Shown piece by piece: positions 48,476 through 57,792 of a stretch of 64,000 nucleotides of DNA. Numbering within the stretch: position 1 is the stretch's first letter; each line of letters begins with the position of its first letter. The position numbers and the translations under genes were made by a program. Below the pieces are notes generated by a model. That model was not told the DNA's origin, searched no databases, and worked only from the letters and a program-made list of their open reading frames with translations. Source of the stretch: Rivularia sp. T60_A2020_040 (GTDB lineage Bacteria; Cyanobacteriota; Cyanobacteriia; Cyanobacteriales; Nostocaceae); assembly GCA_015272215.1 (NCBI GenBank), contig JACYMD010000028.1, positions 33,144-97,143 on the forward strand, written 5' to 3'.

Positions 48476-48690
48476 TCTTCATCCCATCCTTCTACTGCCA
48501 GCAATTCCTTAACAGGATCTTGCATAGTAAATCCGAAATCGACCAATTCGCGTTTCCAGTGTTGCCACTCGTCGCCGTAAAGTAAAGCAATTTTCCAAAT
48601 GCTATCTGTCGGCTTGATAATATTTGAATCTACGAGCGATTGAACATTGCGTTGCAATTTCACCATTGGGTGAATTACTTGTTGAGTCAT
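48472..48690 (-). CDS. DUF4327 family small protein
   Basis: 72 residues, ATG at 48690. The sequence (HPMVKLQRNVQSLVDSNIIK, SIWKIALLYGDEWQHWKREL) matches my recollection of the cyanobacterial DUF4327 family. Its final residues EGWDED and TGA adjoin the IS-like remnant. Confidence 0.75.
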   Translation of the reverse strand: MTQQVIHPMVKLQRNVQSLVDSNIIKPTDSIWKIALLYGDEWQHWKRELVDFGFTMQDPVKELLAVEGWDED

Positions 48691-49481
48691 AACCTCAATT
48701 GAAATAAAATTGAAAGTTTAGGTAAATGCTTGAATCAAAAATGCTTTCCGTTTTGCAATTATGGTCTCTGCGTAGAGTTTTGTAATGCACGCAAAGCAAG
48801 TCTCACTATTCTTGAATATAGCACAACTAATTCCACATAGTTACTGTTAATTTTGGTTTTGTTCGGTAATCACTACTAATAAACTTTTGAACGCAGCAAA
48901 AGTTATTAAAATTACTTATCAAACTAATCAATTTATCAGCAACCTCGCAGATTTCGCACAATTAAAGAAGATGTTTCTTCTTGTGCTGCCTAATTCAATA
49001 CAATATGTACAAATCATGACAAATGCGATTGAGAGCAGGGAATTTGTAACACGATTTCACATGGCGGTGAACATGAATAGTGAGTTGTGAATAATCACCG
49101 TTTTGATGAATCGTTATCTACATTATCGCAAACATCTAGATTTTGATCAGATATAAACATTTTCTTTATATTATCTTAACAATTGCTCATCTCTGGTACT
49201 GTCTCAGAGAGAACATTAGAACAGCTACACTCGCAGCCAAGAAGTAGATACAAGGTTTTATGTTTCCTTGTTCGATATTATGGAATTAATAATAGTTGAT
49301 GAATTTGATTAAATTGTCAATATTTGATTGATGTTGAATTCTGTGTAATTTTGTGTTAAGCGAAAGTTTCTATTTTGGTAATGGGGGCGACTTTATTTAA
49401 TGACAATGATAGTTTTGCTGTAGTGTTGGGTATTGTAAAAACAAAAAAGTTTTTCAATTAAGCTACAAGCAAAACTATGTT
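48691..49481. other. 790 bp spacer, no element recognised
   Basis: AT-rich. Open frames here lack ribosome-binding sites and composition typical of genes. Confidence 0.45.
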
Positions 49482-50021
49482 TTAATTTTTTGCTGACTTA
49501 GTAGCAATGACATTTAGACTAATTAAGGTGTCAGATATTCGTAAGCTGCTGCAATCTTGAAATAAACCAAACTCCGATACGGGTTCATATTGTTGAAAAC
49601 CGACTTCTTCTAAATACAGAGCTAAAATATCAAAATCAAACCCGACTTTATGAACATCATGTTCGTTAGTTTGTCCCCCAAACATAATCCGCATAATGTG
49701 GTGTTTTTCTAAAGGTACCAGCGAGGGATGCAGATACAACCAACAAAGAGTTTGTAAATTAGGTACACTGATATAAAGTTTACCTTCTGGTTCTAGAACA
49801 CGGTGCCATTCCGAAAGAGTATTGAGCAATTCATTATTTAACCCATAATAAAAATGTTCTAAAACATGGCTAGCATAAATTGCTGTAATCGAATTATCTT
49901 TAAACTGTTGTAAATTAGCTGCATCACCGATAAAATCGACTTCTTCTCGTGGTTCAATATCGAGAATTTTCCATTCAGCATGAGGTTGTCTACCTCCGAT
50001 ATGAAGTTTAATTGGTGTCAT
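49482..50021 (-). CDS. SAM-dependent methyltransferase (class I)
   Basis: 179 residues: KLHIGGRQPHAEWKILDIEP (motif I region is GG instead of a full E/DxGxGxG), NSITAIYASHVLEHFYYGLN, and EWHRVLEPEGKLYISVPNLQ (post-motif). Family often found in glycan and surface-modification clusters. It lies 29 bp downstream of the SPINDLY-type gene and is likely co-transcribed. Confidence 0.82.
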   Translation of the reverse strand: MTPIKLHIGGRQPHAEWKILDIEPREEVDFIGDAANLQQFKDNSITAIYASHVLEHFYYGLNNELLNTLSEWHRVLEPEGKLYISVPNLQTLCWLYLHPSLVPLEKHHIMRIMFGGQTNEHDVHKVGFDFDILALYLEEVGFQQYEPVSEFGLFQDCSSLRISDTLISLNVIATKSAKN

Positions 50022-50050
50022 AATAATTGTAAATTTAGTTTATTTTATGT

Positions 50051-52267
50051 TTACTTGGCGCTAATATAATTCGCCCACATTTGCTCGTAAGCCTTCTCCA
50101 TTTCACGGGTAAACTGTTTAGCATTCCAAAGAGGTGCAGTTTGACGAGATTGTCTGAGTTTCCAAGAAATTTCTTGTCTTAATTTGGCATCTTTCCCCAA
50201 ACGAATTCCCCATTCAATATACTCTTCATCCGTCCAAGCAATGCCTTCGGTTATACCAGCATTCATCATCATCGTGTAGCTGTTACGAGCGGCAAATTGT
50301 TCACCAACTCTTGTTATTAAAGGAACACACATCCAAAGAGTTTCTAACGTTGTTGTAGCACCGTTGTAGGGGTAAGTGTCAAGTACGACATCAGCGATGG
50401 CTAAATTAGCGCGGTGGGTTGCTTCTGAAGCGACTTCAGGTAAAAATTTTAAACGAGAGCGATCGACACCTTCTTCTTCTGCTATTTTGTAGAAAAAGCG
50501 TTTAATAGATTCTTCTTCACCACCACCTTTAATTAAAAAGTAGCTATTTGCAACTTCTTTAATAATTTTCATTTGCCATTTTGTGGTTTCGGGATGACGT
50601 TTATAACCTCTTTGAGCGCTCAGATAAATGACTGCATCGCTGGGAATATCTAAATCATCTCGTCGTAAAGTAGGGGTACCGACTTCAAAACCATCAACTG
50701 CAATATAAGTTTGGGGTAATCTCCAGATTTTCTCTGTATAGTAATTTTGAGCAGAATCTGGTAAAACATAAGGGTCAGCAATGAAGTAATCAACAGCAGG
50801 TATTCCGGAAGCATCCCAACCCAACCAAGTAGCTTGAACTGGTGCTGGTTTTAGTGCCATAACTTCAGAGGAAATATCTAAAGTGATGCTATCTAAATCA
50901 ATTAAAATATCAATTTCATCGTCATGTATTTTTTGAGCAATTTCTAAGCCATTCATGCCTAATTTATGAGCATGAGTTGATTTATTTACATACCATTCTT
51001 GTAACCAATCATCGACTAATTTATAGTTAACAAAATAGGTATTGATTTCAAAGTTTTCTTGATCATGATGTTGAAATAACCAACGTGCTAACCAACCGAC
51101 AGAATGTGTTCTTAGAGCGTAAGATAGATATCCGATTTTTAATCGTTTGGTTGAAGTATATCTATTAGATGGGAAATCTACCTTTGTCGGCTTTATCAAG
51201 TTCAAGTTTTGCTCTTTTGCAGCAGTTTGAATATTTGCTTGAAAAATTTGAGCTATCTGATTATGAATTGCTCGGAATTCTGCGGGAGTATCTTTAATAT
51301 GAGGTATGGCAAAAGATGGAGTCAGTAAGTAAAGAGTTCTAACTTCATCTAATGGTAAAGGTTGAGCTTGAATAAATTCTTGTAAAAGCGCTTCTAATTC
51401 TTTACAAGTAGAAGTAATTTCTTGCCAATATCCACCAGCAGTCATTAAACCGCGTAAAACTAAATGAATTCCAGCAATTTTGTCTGATATTGTTTGTGAT
51501 AAAGAATAACATAATTTAGCTTTTTCTATGCCTTGAGAATAATTGCCGTAATTTTGATTAAAAATAGCACAGTGTTTTAAAGCTTCTATATTTTCAGTAT
51601 CTATAGATAAATATAATTCTAAAATACGGGCTGCTAATTCGGGATTTTTTAAGGTATGACCTATTTTCATTACAGATGGTAATATTATCCAAAAACAATC
51701 TTCAGGATGAGAGAATTTTGTTAAGCAAGCTTCTACAAATTCTACGGTTGCAGGATGAAAAGGAACATTTTCTAAAAAATCCTGCAATACTTGCTGTAAT
51801 AAATCTAGATTTAGATTATTTTCTTGTTTTAAAAGTTCAATTACCGTCCAATCATTTAAAGTTTTATCCTCTAGATTTTCTTGTTTGATCGAAAGTAGAA
51901 TTAGTTGAAGTAAGTTATTGATATCATTGGGATTAATTTCTCGTATATGTTGCCGAATTGCCCAAGCAATAGAATATTCTGCTAGTGTTTCCCGTCGTTC
52001 TGCTTCGGTTTGCAAAACTTGGATTAATTCATTTGTATAAGACTCAATTTCTTCTGCTTCTAGCTCTGTTAAAGGGAGCATCCAAGTCATTTGCGCTTCT
52101 GTTTCTTGTCCTTGTAAAAGTAAAAGTAAACCTAAATGCCAATAGTAAGATTGATTTTTTGGTTCTTTATAAATGGCTTTTTCGTATAGATTAGCAGCCT
52201 GGGTATAGTCGGACTTAATTAAATATTGATAAGCTTCTTGTTGAAAAATATTTAGATTGCTAATCAT
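50051..52267 (-). CDS. TPR protein with SPINDLY/OGT-type glycosyltransferase domain
   Basis: 738 residues. TPR-like N-terminus (IKSDYTQAANLYEKAIYKEP, SYYWHLGLLLLLQGQETEAQ) and a C-terminal GT41-like domain (about 370-735): KIGYLSYALRTHSVGWLARW, DEIDILIDLDSITLD, LKPAPVQATWLGWDASGIPA, LDTYPYNGATTTLETLWMCV and PLITRVGEQFAARNSYTMMM. These residues place it with O-GlcNAc/O-fucosyl transferase-like enzymes, which modify Ser/Thr of target proteins in the cytosol. The adjacent pilin is an attractive substrate (inference). Confidence 0.9.
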   Translation of the reverse strand: MISNLNIFQQEAYQYLIKSDYTQAANLYEKAIYKEPKNQSYYWHLGLLLLLQGQETEAQMTWMLPLTELEAEEIESYTNELIQVLQTEAERRETLAEYSIAWAIRQHIREINPNDINNLLQLILLSIKQENLEDKTLNDWTVIELLKQENNLNLDLLQQVLQDFLENVPFHPATVEFVEACLTKFSHPEDCFWIILPSVMKIGHTLKNPELAARILELYLSIDTENIEALKHCAIFNQNYGNYSQGIEKAKLCYSLSQTISDKIAGIHLVLRGLMTAGGYWQEITSTCKELEALLQEFIQAQPLPLDEVRTLYLLTPSFAIPHIKDTPAEFRAIHNQIAQIFQANIQTAAKEQNLNLIKPTKVDFPSNRYTSTKRLKIGYLSYALRTHSVGWLARWLFQHHDQENFEINTYFVNYKLVDDWLQEWYVNKSTHAHKLGMNGLEIAQKIHDDEIDILIDLDSITLDISSEVMALKPAPVQATWLGWDASGIPAVDYFIADPYVLPDSAQNYYTEKIWRLPQTYIAVDGFEVGTPTLRRDDLDIPSDAVIYLSAQRGYKRHPETTKWQMKIIKEVANSYFLIKGGGEEESIKRFFYKIAEEEGVDRSRLKFLPEVASEATHRANLAIADVVLDTYPYNGATTTLETLWMCVPLITRVGEQFAARNSYTMMMNAGITEGIAWTDEEYIEWGIRLGKDAKLRQEISWKLRQSRQTAPLWNAKQFTREMEKAYEQMWANYISAK

Positions 52268-52304
52268 CGAAAATAATTTTTACTTTCTACTAAATGTATG
52301 TAAT

Positions 52305-52346
52305 TTTTTGCTAAAAAAGCAAAATGGGTAGAAAATCTACCCATTT
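52305..52346 (-). terminator. Terminator after the pilin-like gene
   Basis: 11-bp stem AAATGGGTAGA/TCTACCCATTT with a 3-nt loop, followed on the minus strand by TGCTTTTTT. It would end pilin transcripts before the glycosyltransferase gene. Confidence 0.8.
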
Positions 52347-52449
52347 GTGACACATATCTAAATTAATCCTTCAAGATTAATATCGATAAGAATTTTCGTT
52401 AAGTGAATTATGTCACTGATTTCAAAAATATCTGAAATTCTAAGCGACT

Positions 52450-52998
52450 TTATTTAACTAGTTCGTATGTATTAGGGCAAGCTGCATCTGTGGCTTTTTC
52501 TGTACCCGTCGCTGCGCCAGTGGCATTTCTAGCTAGTTTTGCTTCACACAATACTGCTAATGTATTTGACTCACTTGTAGCTGCATCTGCTTTTATAGCA
52601 ACACCGCCAATATAAGCTTTGATTGGAGCAGTTGCCAAGAGAGGTTGTGCTTGATTAGTTGCAACAGTTTTACCTGTACCACCGTCTCCAATTGTATACT
52701 TATAGTTTCCAGTCTCCGTTTTAACACCTAAGCCTAGTTTCGCAAATTTAGCATTATCTGCAAATTCGTTGTTTTCCAAATAATAAGCTTGCTGAGTTCT
52801 GTTCATTGAACCAGCAATTGTCTTTGCTTCAGACTGTTTAGCTTTATTCGCTTGGTTCAAGAAAGAAGGTAAAGCAATAGCGGACAAAATCCCAATAATA
52901 ATAATTACAACTAACAATTCAATTAAGGTAAAACCTTCGTCTTCTTTTTTATTACGAAGGATGTTTTGTAAAAACTTTGCTTTAAGTTCGGTTTTCAT
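52450..52998 (-). CDS. Type IV pilin-like protein (PilA family)
   Basis: 182 residues with a class III prepilin signal: short basic leader, cleavage G22/F23, then FTLIELLVVIIIIGILSAIA with Glu27 (E5). The C-terminal globular domain carries two Cys (VLCEAKLARN... DAACPNTYELVK) that can form the D-loop disulphide. PilD would process it and it would assemble into type IV pili for motility, adhesion or DNA uptake. AAGGAAAC precedes the ATG. Confidence 0.92.
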   Translation of the reverse strand: MKTELKAKFLQNILRNKKEDEGFTLIELLVVIIIIGILSAIALPSFLNQANKAKQSEAKTIAGSMNRTQQAYYLENNEFADNAKFAKLGLGVKTETGNYKYTIGDGGTGKTVATNQAQPLLATAPIKAYIGGVAIKADAATSESNTLAVLCEAKLARNATGAATGTEKATDAACPNTYELVK

Positions 52999-53206
52999 TA
53001 GTGTTTCCTTTAAGTGGGGATGGGTTATTGACTTCTAGATGTAACTTACCCACTTTGACTGAAAGAATTAACATTTTGGAAAATTTTTTTTTGGGAAAAT
53101 TGGAAACCTGGAATGGCAAGAGATTTTGTTACAGAATTACATTCCCGGTTAGTCTTTCATTCCTGTGCCGAAATACTAAGTAGGTAGGCGTAATTAAATG
53201 TAAGGA

Positions 53207-53275
53207 TCAAACCTCACCCCTTCCCCTCTCCTTGCCAAGGAGAGGGGTGGCTAAGAGAGAGGGGTGAGGTTTTAT
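53207..53275. repeat. CCTCACCCC palindromic repeat
   Basis: AACCTCACCCCTTCCCCTCT, CCTTGCCAAGG, AGAGGGG..., GGGGTGAGGTT. Core of the MITE-like elements at 4716 and 54932 but without their ATATAGC ends. It lies after the 53303 gene and may act as its terminator. Confidence 0.7.
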
Positions 53276-53302
53276 ATTGAATTTGACCCACTTACTTACC
53301 TC

Positions 53303-54625
53303 TTACCCTTCTAACATCACATAACCAAGACTCTCAAGCCTTAAAAACAACTGTTGCAGCATATAAAAGGCTTGACTTTGATCAGTAGCTTCTAAAGTCA
53401 CGGGATTTAAAGGTCTAATTTGCTTCCAACGCTCAGCCAAGCTTGTCATTGATTGGGGTTGTTCCAGCAAAGGAATTAAGCAAAATGCCATTGAGCTATC
53501 TATACTGACAGAATCTTCAATTAGTGATAAATATTGGCTAATAATAAAAGGTCTAATTTCTTTAATACAAGCTATTAGTTCTTCTCGAAATTTAGGGGTT
53601 TTTAACTGGGGATGTAGATGCACTTTTGCATTTTCCCAGTTAGAATCATTCCATTCTTCAACTGGTACAAATGATTGTCCTTGATTGGGATTTCCGCACC
53701 AAAAATCAAGCAGTCTATGTACGGGATGCATTAATTCAAATAACTGTAATTTTTCCTCTATAGAAGATTCTGGTAAACTCATGGCAATAAAAGCAGGTAA
53801 ATTATCTGGCTCTTTGAACAAATTTGTTAAGTCCCATTCTCGCCAATTCACCATACTAATAAATTCTAAGTTTGCCGCTCTAAAACCATTGAACATATCG
53901 GTAATAGTGTAACCTTTATCTCCTTGGAATAAATAATTCATTAAAATTGCTTCTTTCCCATCCTCTCCTTCATACTTACTATTCCAAGTTAAGGCTTTAA
54001 TATTAACTTTATCTTGCAAAGCATTCATGATTTCTACAACAATTCCCATTTCTAAGTCTTCTGGATTTCCATCCATCAAACCCATCATAGTAAACATTTT
54101 TTGGGCGCGAAAATAGTTGAAGCGTTGGATTGAACTGTGTAGATTACTGCGAATAATACCTTCTGGCTTTAAAACTGCCTTCATTGCTTGTAAAGCTTTA
54201 CCTGTATCATTAAAAAGATAAAGTAGTTCATCACAATTTATATAGTCAAATTCCCAATCAGTTTGAGGTAAATCATCTATTCCTAAAACATAAAATTCTG
54301 CATTATCAAAACCGTGATATTCCAATCTTTGCTGCGCTAACTTAACAGATTCTTGGGAAATATCAACACCAATAATTTTGGCTCCGGGATTCGCTTGTGC
54401 AAGTACAAGAGATTTATATCCACTACCACATCCAGCATCTAAAATAACTTTTCCTTTGGTATCTATAACTTTTTGATTTTTTAAATAATAAGCTGTGACT
54501 AAGTTATGAATATAAAGCAAATTAGGTTTATCTTTAGGAGATTCATCAACAGAAATTCTCGGATAAGGCGCGCTGTCAAATTGCTGACGAATTTTTTCTA
54601 CTAAATCTGATGCTTGAGCTTGCAT
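53303..54625 (-). CDS. Class I SAM-dependent methyltransferase with C-terminal extension
   Basis: 440 residues. Motif I VILDAGCGSGYKSLVLAQAN (about 60), IIGVDISQESVKLAQQRLEY, then DWEFDYINCDELLYLFNDTG and LKPEGIIRSNLHS. The second half (about 250-440) has no obvious family and could bind the substrate (LESLGYVMLEG at the end). A methyltransferase in the pilin/glycosyltransferase neighbourhood suggests surface modification (inference). ATG at 54625 is preceded by AGGAGA. Confidence 0.82.
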   Translation of the reverse strand: MQAQASDLVEKIRQQFDSAPYPRISVDESPKDKPNLLYIHNLVTAYYLKNQKVIDTKGKVILDAGCGSGYKSLVLAQANPGAKIIGVDISQESVKLAQQRLEYHGFDNAEFYVLGIDDLPQTDWEFDYINCDELLYLFNDTGKALQAMKAVLKPEGIIRSNLHSSIQRFNYFRAQKMFTMMGLMDGNPEDLEMGIVVEIMNALQDKVNIKALTWNSKYEGEDGKEAILMNYLFQGDKGYTITDMFNGFRAANLEFISMVNWREWDLTNLFKEPDNLPAFIAMSLPESSIEEKLQLFELMHPVHRLLDFWCGNPNQGQSFVPVEEWNDSNWENAKVHLHPQLKTPKFREELIACIKEIRPFIISQYLSLIEDSVSIDSSMAFCLIPLLEQPQSMTSLAERWKQIRPLNPVTLEATDQSQAFYMLQQLFLRLESLGYVMLEG

Positions 54626-54739
54626 GAAATTTTCTCCTGATACTAAATTTTTTTAGTCACGTTTGGACTTAGTACCTTAAGCCCAAGACTGACTCAAGCA
54701 TTAGTATTCCCAGTTTTTCAGATTTCTAACATTCCGTTA

Positions 54740-54806
54740 AGAAGTCGGTTTTTTTTGTCCTGAAATATCTGTAATATCACATAACTGTTATAAAAACCCA
54801 ACTTCT
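54740..54806. repeat. AGAAGTCGG-type repeat, copy 4
   Basis: Begins AGAAGTCGGTTTTTTTT and ends AAAAACCCAACTTCT. Confidence 0.65.
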
Positions 54807-54847
54807 CACCAACCATAAAAATTAAGAGGATGTTTTAAAAGTATCCG

Positions 54848-54909
54848 GCGGTTTAAACCGCGTCTACACAAACGAAACCCGTCTGCACGGGTTATATTCA
54901 CCGTTTGTG
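54848..54909. repeat. Compound inverted repeat
   Basis: A 14-bp perfect palindrome GCGGTTTAAACCGC (54848-54861) followed by an 8-bp stem CACAAACG (54867-54874)/CGTTTGTG (54902-54909) enclosing AACCCG/CGGGTT. Typical of small cyanobacterial dispersed elements. Confidence 0.65.
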
Positions 54910-54931
54910 ACAAAAATAATCGCAATTATTT

Positions 54932-55044
54932 ATATAGCAAATTTCAGTTGAGTCCAATACACTAAAACCTCACCCCCTTCCCCTCTCCTTGACAAGGAGA
55001 GGGGTGCCCGGAGGGCGGGGTGAGGTAAAATTTAACCGCTATAT
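54932..55044. mobile_element. MITE-like element, copy 2
   Basis: ATATAGCAAATTTCAGTTGA at the left, AACCGCTATAT at the right, CCTCACCCC palindrome core. Nearly the same as copy 1 at 4716-4847, but the right spacer (TTTGTATTTCACCCAAGTGA in copy 1) is missing. It ends 68 bp before the PIN remnant. Confidence 0.65.
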
Positions 55045-55111
55045 TGTCTTGTCTTTAGCAGCGAAATCTAAACTGGGGCAAAATATAAAAAAGCGATATT
55101 GAGCTATTGCC

Positions 55112-55360
55112 ATGACAATCAAACAAGAGGTTTTTGAAGCCACAAAAGCTTATCAAAGTGCGATCGCTAAAAATGGTCAAATTTATACCACTGACTATGT
55201 TCTTGACGAAACATTTACTTTCTTTTTTCGACGACTTTATGTAACTCGTGCTGAGCAATCGATGAAATCGCTACTGTCAGCCTTTTCAATTAATTTCATC
55301 TCTCTGGAATTAATTTCAGAGTTTTCAGTTTTGTTTTTTACAAGTATAAAACCCAGATGA
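55112..55360 (+). pseudogene. Truncated PIN-domain toxin remnant
   Basis: An 82-codon frame in which ATKAYQSAIAKNGQIYTTDY, then VLDETFTFFFRRLYV, looks like the middle of a VapC-type PIN domain (the TTDYV(I/L)DE(T)(L/F)T segment is characteristic). The N-terminal strand with the first catalytic Asp and the C-terminal acidic residues are missing. The MITE-like element ends just upstream. Probably non-functional. Confidence 0.6.
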
Positions 55361-55368
55361 TACGCGGG

Positions 55369-55635
55369 TTATTTTTGCTGTAACTCTATATGCGTCCGTA
55401 ATACTCGATTGATCGTACTTTGGTATTCCTGACTCTGAGCTTTGAACCAATCAAGTACATCAGGATCTATACGGATGATTTGCTGCGCTTGATCTTTTGG
55501 AATAACCAACTTTGCACGCTCAAAGAATGAATCCGTAAGTGGCGGAATATCTGAGTAATCTATTTCGTCATCCGTCATCATTGCTATTTTGTCCCAATCA
55601 GTACGGGATGGATTCGGTGTATCGTTTGCGCTCAT
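55369..55635 (-). CDS. brnA: BrnA-type antitoxin
   Basis: 88 residues. N-terminal NPSRTDWDKIAMMTDDEIDY and PPLTDSFFERAKLVIP followed by the C-terminal ribbon-helix-helix region IRIDPDVLDWFKAQSQEYQS are typical of BrnA, which binds and inhibits BrnT and represses its own operon. Its ATG (55635) lies inside the extended brnT frame, the usual overlap. The antitoxin looks intact although its toxin is interrupted. Confidence 0.85.
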   Translation of the reverse strand: MSANDTPNPSRTDWDKIAMMTDDEIDYSDIPPLTDSFFERAKLVIPKDQAQQIIRIDPDVLDWFKAQSQEYQSTINRVLRTHIELQQK

Positions 55636-55876
55636 ATTTATTTGCCTTTCTTGCAGAAATTATCCTAATAGCATCGTGCTGCCTTTATGTAAATACGACC
55701 ACTACTACAAAATTTTTCAACAAGCCAATTCCAATCAAGCGGTCTTCTCCATATTCCTGCCGATTGTCGAGATCGATGAGCATTGGACTGTCGAAAACTG
55801 GTGAAATATCTCTAAAATCGATGCCATGTTTAAGAATGTTGTCAGCGTTTTTCTGCTCATCCCATTCAAACTGCAT
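55598..55876 (-). pseudogene. brnT: brnT toxin gene interrupted by one in-frame TAA
   Basis: From ATG 55876: FEWDEQKNADNILKHGIDFR and GEDRLIGIGLLKN to VVVVVFT, then TAA (55687-55685). The same frame continues RQHDAIRIISARKANKYERK to a TGA at 55598, i.e. the conserved BrnT C-terminus (RIISARKA...ER). Total 93 codons including the final stop, the normal BrnT length. So a single nonsense codon breaks an otherwise full-length RelE-like ribonuclease toxin. Confidence 0.88.
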
Positions 55877-56120
55877 AATACCATTGTAGTAGAGTTTGGG
55901 TCGGTTATACCTTAAGAATAGATGATTTTAGGCTACAAATTAACAACCAAGTAACCTACCATCCTATATAATTGTCGCTTGCAGCAAAATTAAACATAAT
56001 CATCTGTAAAAATCGAATAGTTTTCTTTCTGTAACACACCCTACAAAAGGTTCCATAGATTTCTAAACAACCTATACACCAACCCCAAAAATTTGCTATA
56101 CTCAATTAAGCGTAGTCGTT

Positions 56121-57521
56121 ATGAGTTTATCTAAAAAAATTATGACAAATCCAACAGTAGAAAACTTAGTAATTATCGGTTCTGGTCCTGCGGGTTACAC
56201 GGCTGCTATTTATGCGGGACGAGCAAACCTCAAACCTATTGTATTTGAAGGGTTTGAAGCTGGGGGATTACCCGGCGGACAATTGATGACAACTACTGAG
56301 GTAGAGAATTTTCCTGGTTTTGCGGCTGGAATTACTGGTCCGGAATTAATGGATCAAATGAAGGCACAGGCAGAACGTTGGGGGGCTGAGCTATATACTG
56401 AGGATGTAATTTCGGTGGATTTGAGTCAGCGTCCGTTTACAGTGCGCTCCTCTGAACGGGAGTTTAAAACTAATAGCATCGCGATCGCAACCGGGGCGAC
56501 GGCGAAACGTTTGGGTTTACCCAGCGAGCATCAATTTTGGAGTCGTGGCATATCAGCTTGTGCGATTTGTGACGGTGCAACACCGTTGTTTCACGGAGCA
56601 AATTTAGCCGTAATTGGTGCTGGTGACTCGGCGGCGGAAGAAGCAATTTACTTAACTAAATACGGCGACACTGTGAACTTACTAGTTCGTAGCGAGCAAA
56701 TGCGAGCTAGTAAAGCTATGCAAGACCGGGTTTTAAGCAACCCTAAAATAAAAGTGCATTGGAATACCGAAGCCGTAGACGTGTTCGGTGATGAAACTCA
56801 AATGCAAGGAATCAAAGTCCGTAACAATAAAACTGGCGAAGAAAGCGAGTTACAGGTTAAAGGATTATTTTACGCTATTGGACATACACCCAATACATCA
56901 TTATTTAAAGGACAGTTAGAACTGGATGATGTGGGTTACATTGTTACCAAAGCTAACTCCGTAGAAACCAGTATAGAAGGCGTATTTGCTGCTGGGGACG
57001 TACAAGATCATGAATTTCGGCAAGCAATTACCGCAGCCGGTACAGGTTGTATGGCAGCAATGTTAGCGGAACGTTGGTTATCTTCTCAAGGATTGATTCA
57101 GGAATTCCGTCAACAGGTAGTAGAAAACGTAGAAAACAACGAATTAAAGCCGCAACAAGAAGAAAAAACCGCCGCTGATACTGAAGATGATTTTGACATT
57201 AAAGCTACCCGTCACGTAGGTGGTTATGCCCTGAGGAAAATATTTCATGATGGCGATCGCCCTTTGGTAGTAAAATATGTTTCTCCCGGTTGCGGCCCTT
57301 GTCATACTCTCAAACCGATATTAAATAAAGTAGTGGATGAATTTGACGGTAAAATCCACTTTGTAGAAATTGACATTGACAAAGATCGAGAAATTGCCGA
57401 ACAAGCAGGAGTAACCGGAACCCCTACAGTGCAAATTTTCAAAGATAAAGAGTTGTTGCAAGAACTCAAAGGAGTGAAACAAAAGAGTCAGTATCGGCAA
57501 CTATTAGAAAGCATTATTTAG
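56121..57521 (+). CDS. NADPH-thioredoxin reductase fused to thioredoxin (NTRC)
   Basis: 466 residues. TrxR part (about 8-320): [20 protein letters not shown] (FAD), catalytic CAIC near 150, [12 protein letters not shown] (NADPH) and [11 protein letters not shown] linker of about 40 residues leads to a thioredoxin domain with CGPC near 390 ([14 protein letters not shown]) and [16 protein letters not shown] reduces 2-Cys peroxiredoxin and other targets with NADPH and is restricted to oxygenic phototrophs and few others. The start may be the ATG at 56142 (MTNPTVEN), which matches family starts better; neither ATG has a clear ribosome-binding site. Confidence 0.94.
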   Translation: MSLSKKIMTNPTVENLVIIGSGPAGYTAAIYAGRANLKPIVFEGFEAGGLPGGQLMTTTEVENFPGFAAGITGPELMDQMKAQAERWGAELYTEDVISVDLSQRPFTVRSSEREFKTNSIAIATGATAKRLGLPSEHQFWSRGISACAICDGATPLFHGANLAVIGAGDSAAEEAIYLTKYGDTVNLLVRSEQMRASKAMQDRVLSNPKIKVHWNTEAVDVFGDETQMQGIKVRNNKTGEESELQVKGLFYAIGHTPNTSLFKGQLELDDVGYIVTKANSVETSIEGVFAAGDVQDHEFRQAITAAGTGCMAAMLAERWLSSQGLIQEFRQQVVENVENNELKPQQEEKTAADTEDDFDIKATRHVGGYALRKIFHDGDRPLVVKYVSPGCGPCHTLKPILNKVVDEFDGKIHFVEIDIDKDREIAEQAGVTGTPTVQIFKDKELLQELKGVKQKSQYRQLLESII

Positions 57522-57587
57522 GGAATGCGGCATTGGAAATTAGGAATTATGTTGCGCCGAATTGTGGATACAACCTGAAATACCCAC

Positions 57588-57608
57588 AGACGTTGCAGTG
57601 CAACGTCT
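57588..57608. repeat. Palindrome AGACGTTGCA-G-TGCAACGTCT
   Basis: Variant of the pyrE/thiC palindromes, followed by CTACATTTTTTAT, so it could work as a weak terminator of the NTRC gene. Confidence 0.6.
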
Positions 57609-57645
57609 CTACATTTTTTATATGTATGAATGGGAAAAATCGTTT

Positions 57646-57671
57646 AGCCCGCGAAGGCGGGCTTTGTTTCT
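57646..57671 (+). terminator. Hairpin AGCCCGC-GAAG-GCGGGCT, terminator-like
   Basis: 7-bp perfect stem with a GNRA-like GAAG loop, followed by TTGTTTCTG. It lies downstream of the NTRC gene. Confidence 0.6.
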
Positions 57672-57792
57672 GTAGCCCCAGAATTCTATTCTGAGGGCAT
57701 TTTAGTTAAAATATTAATTTTTGAGTTGACAAAGTGACTCTGATAGCTTAAAACTCATAACTCATAACTCACAAATTATAAATCAACTTATT

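Noticed and set aside
48887..49090. 67-codon ORF starting at TTG
   Set aside because: No ribosome-binding site, no recognisable features.
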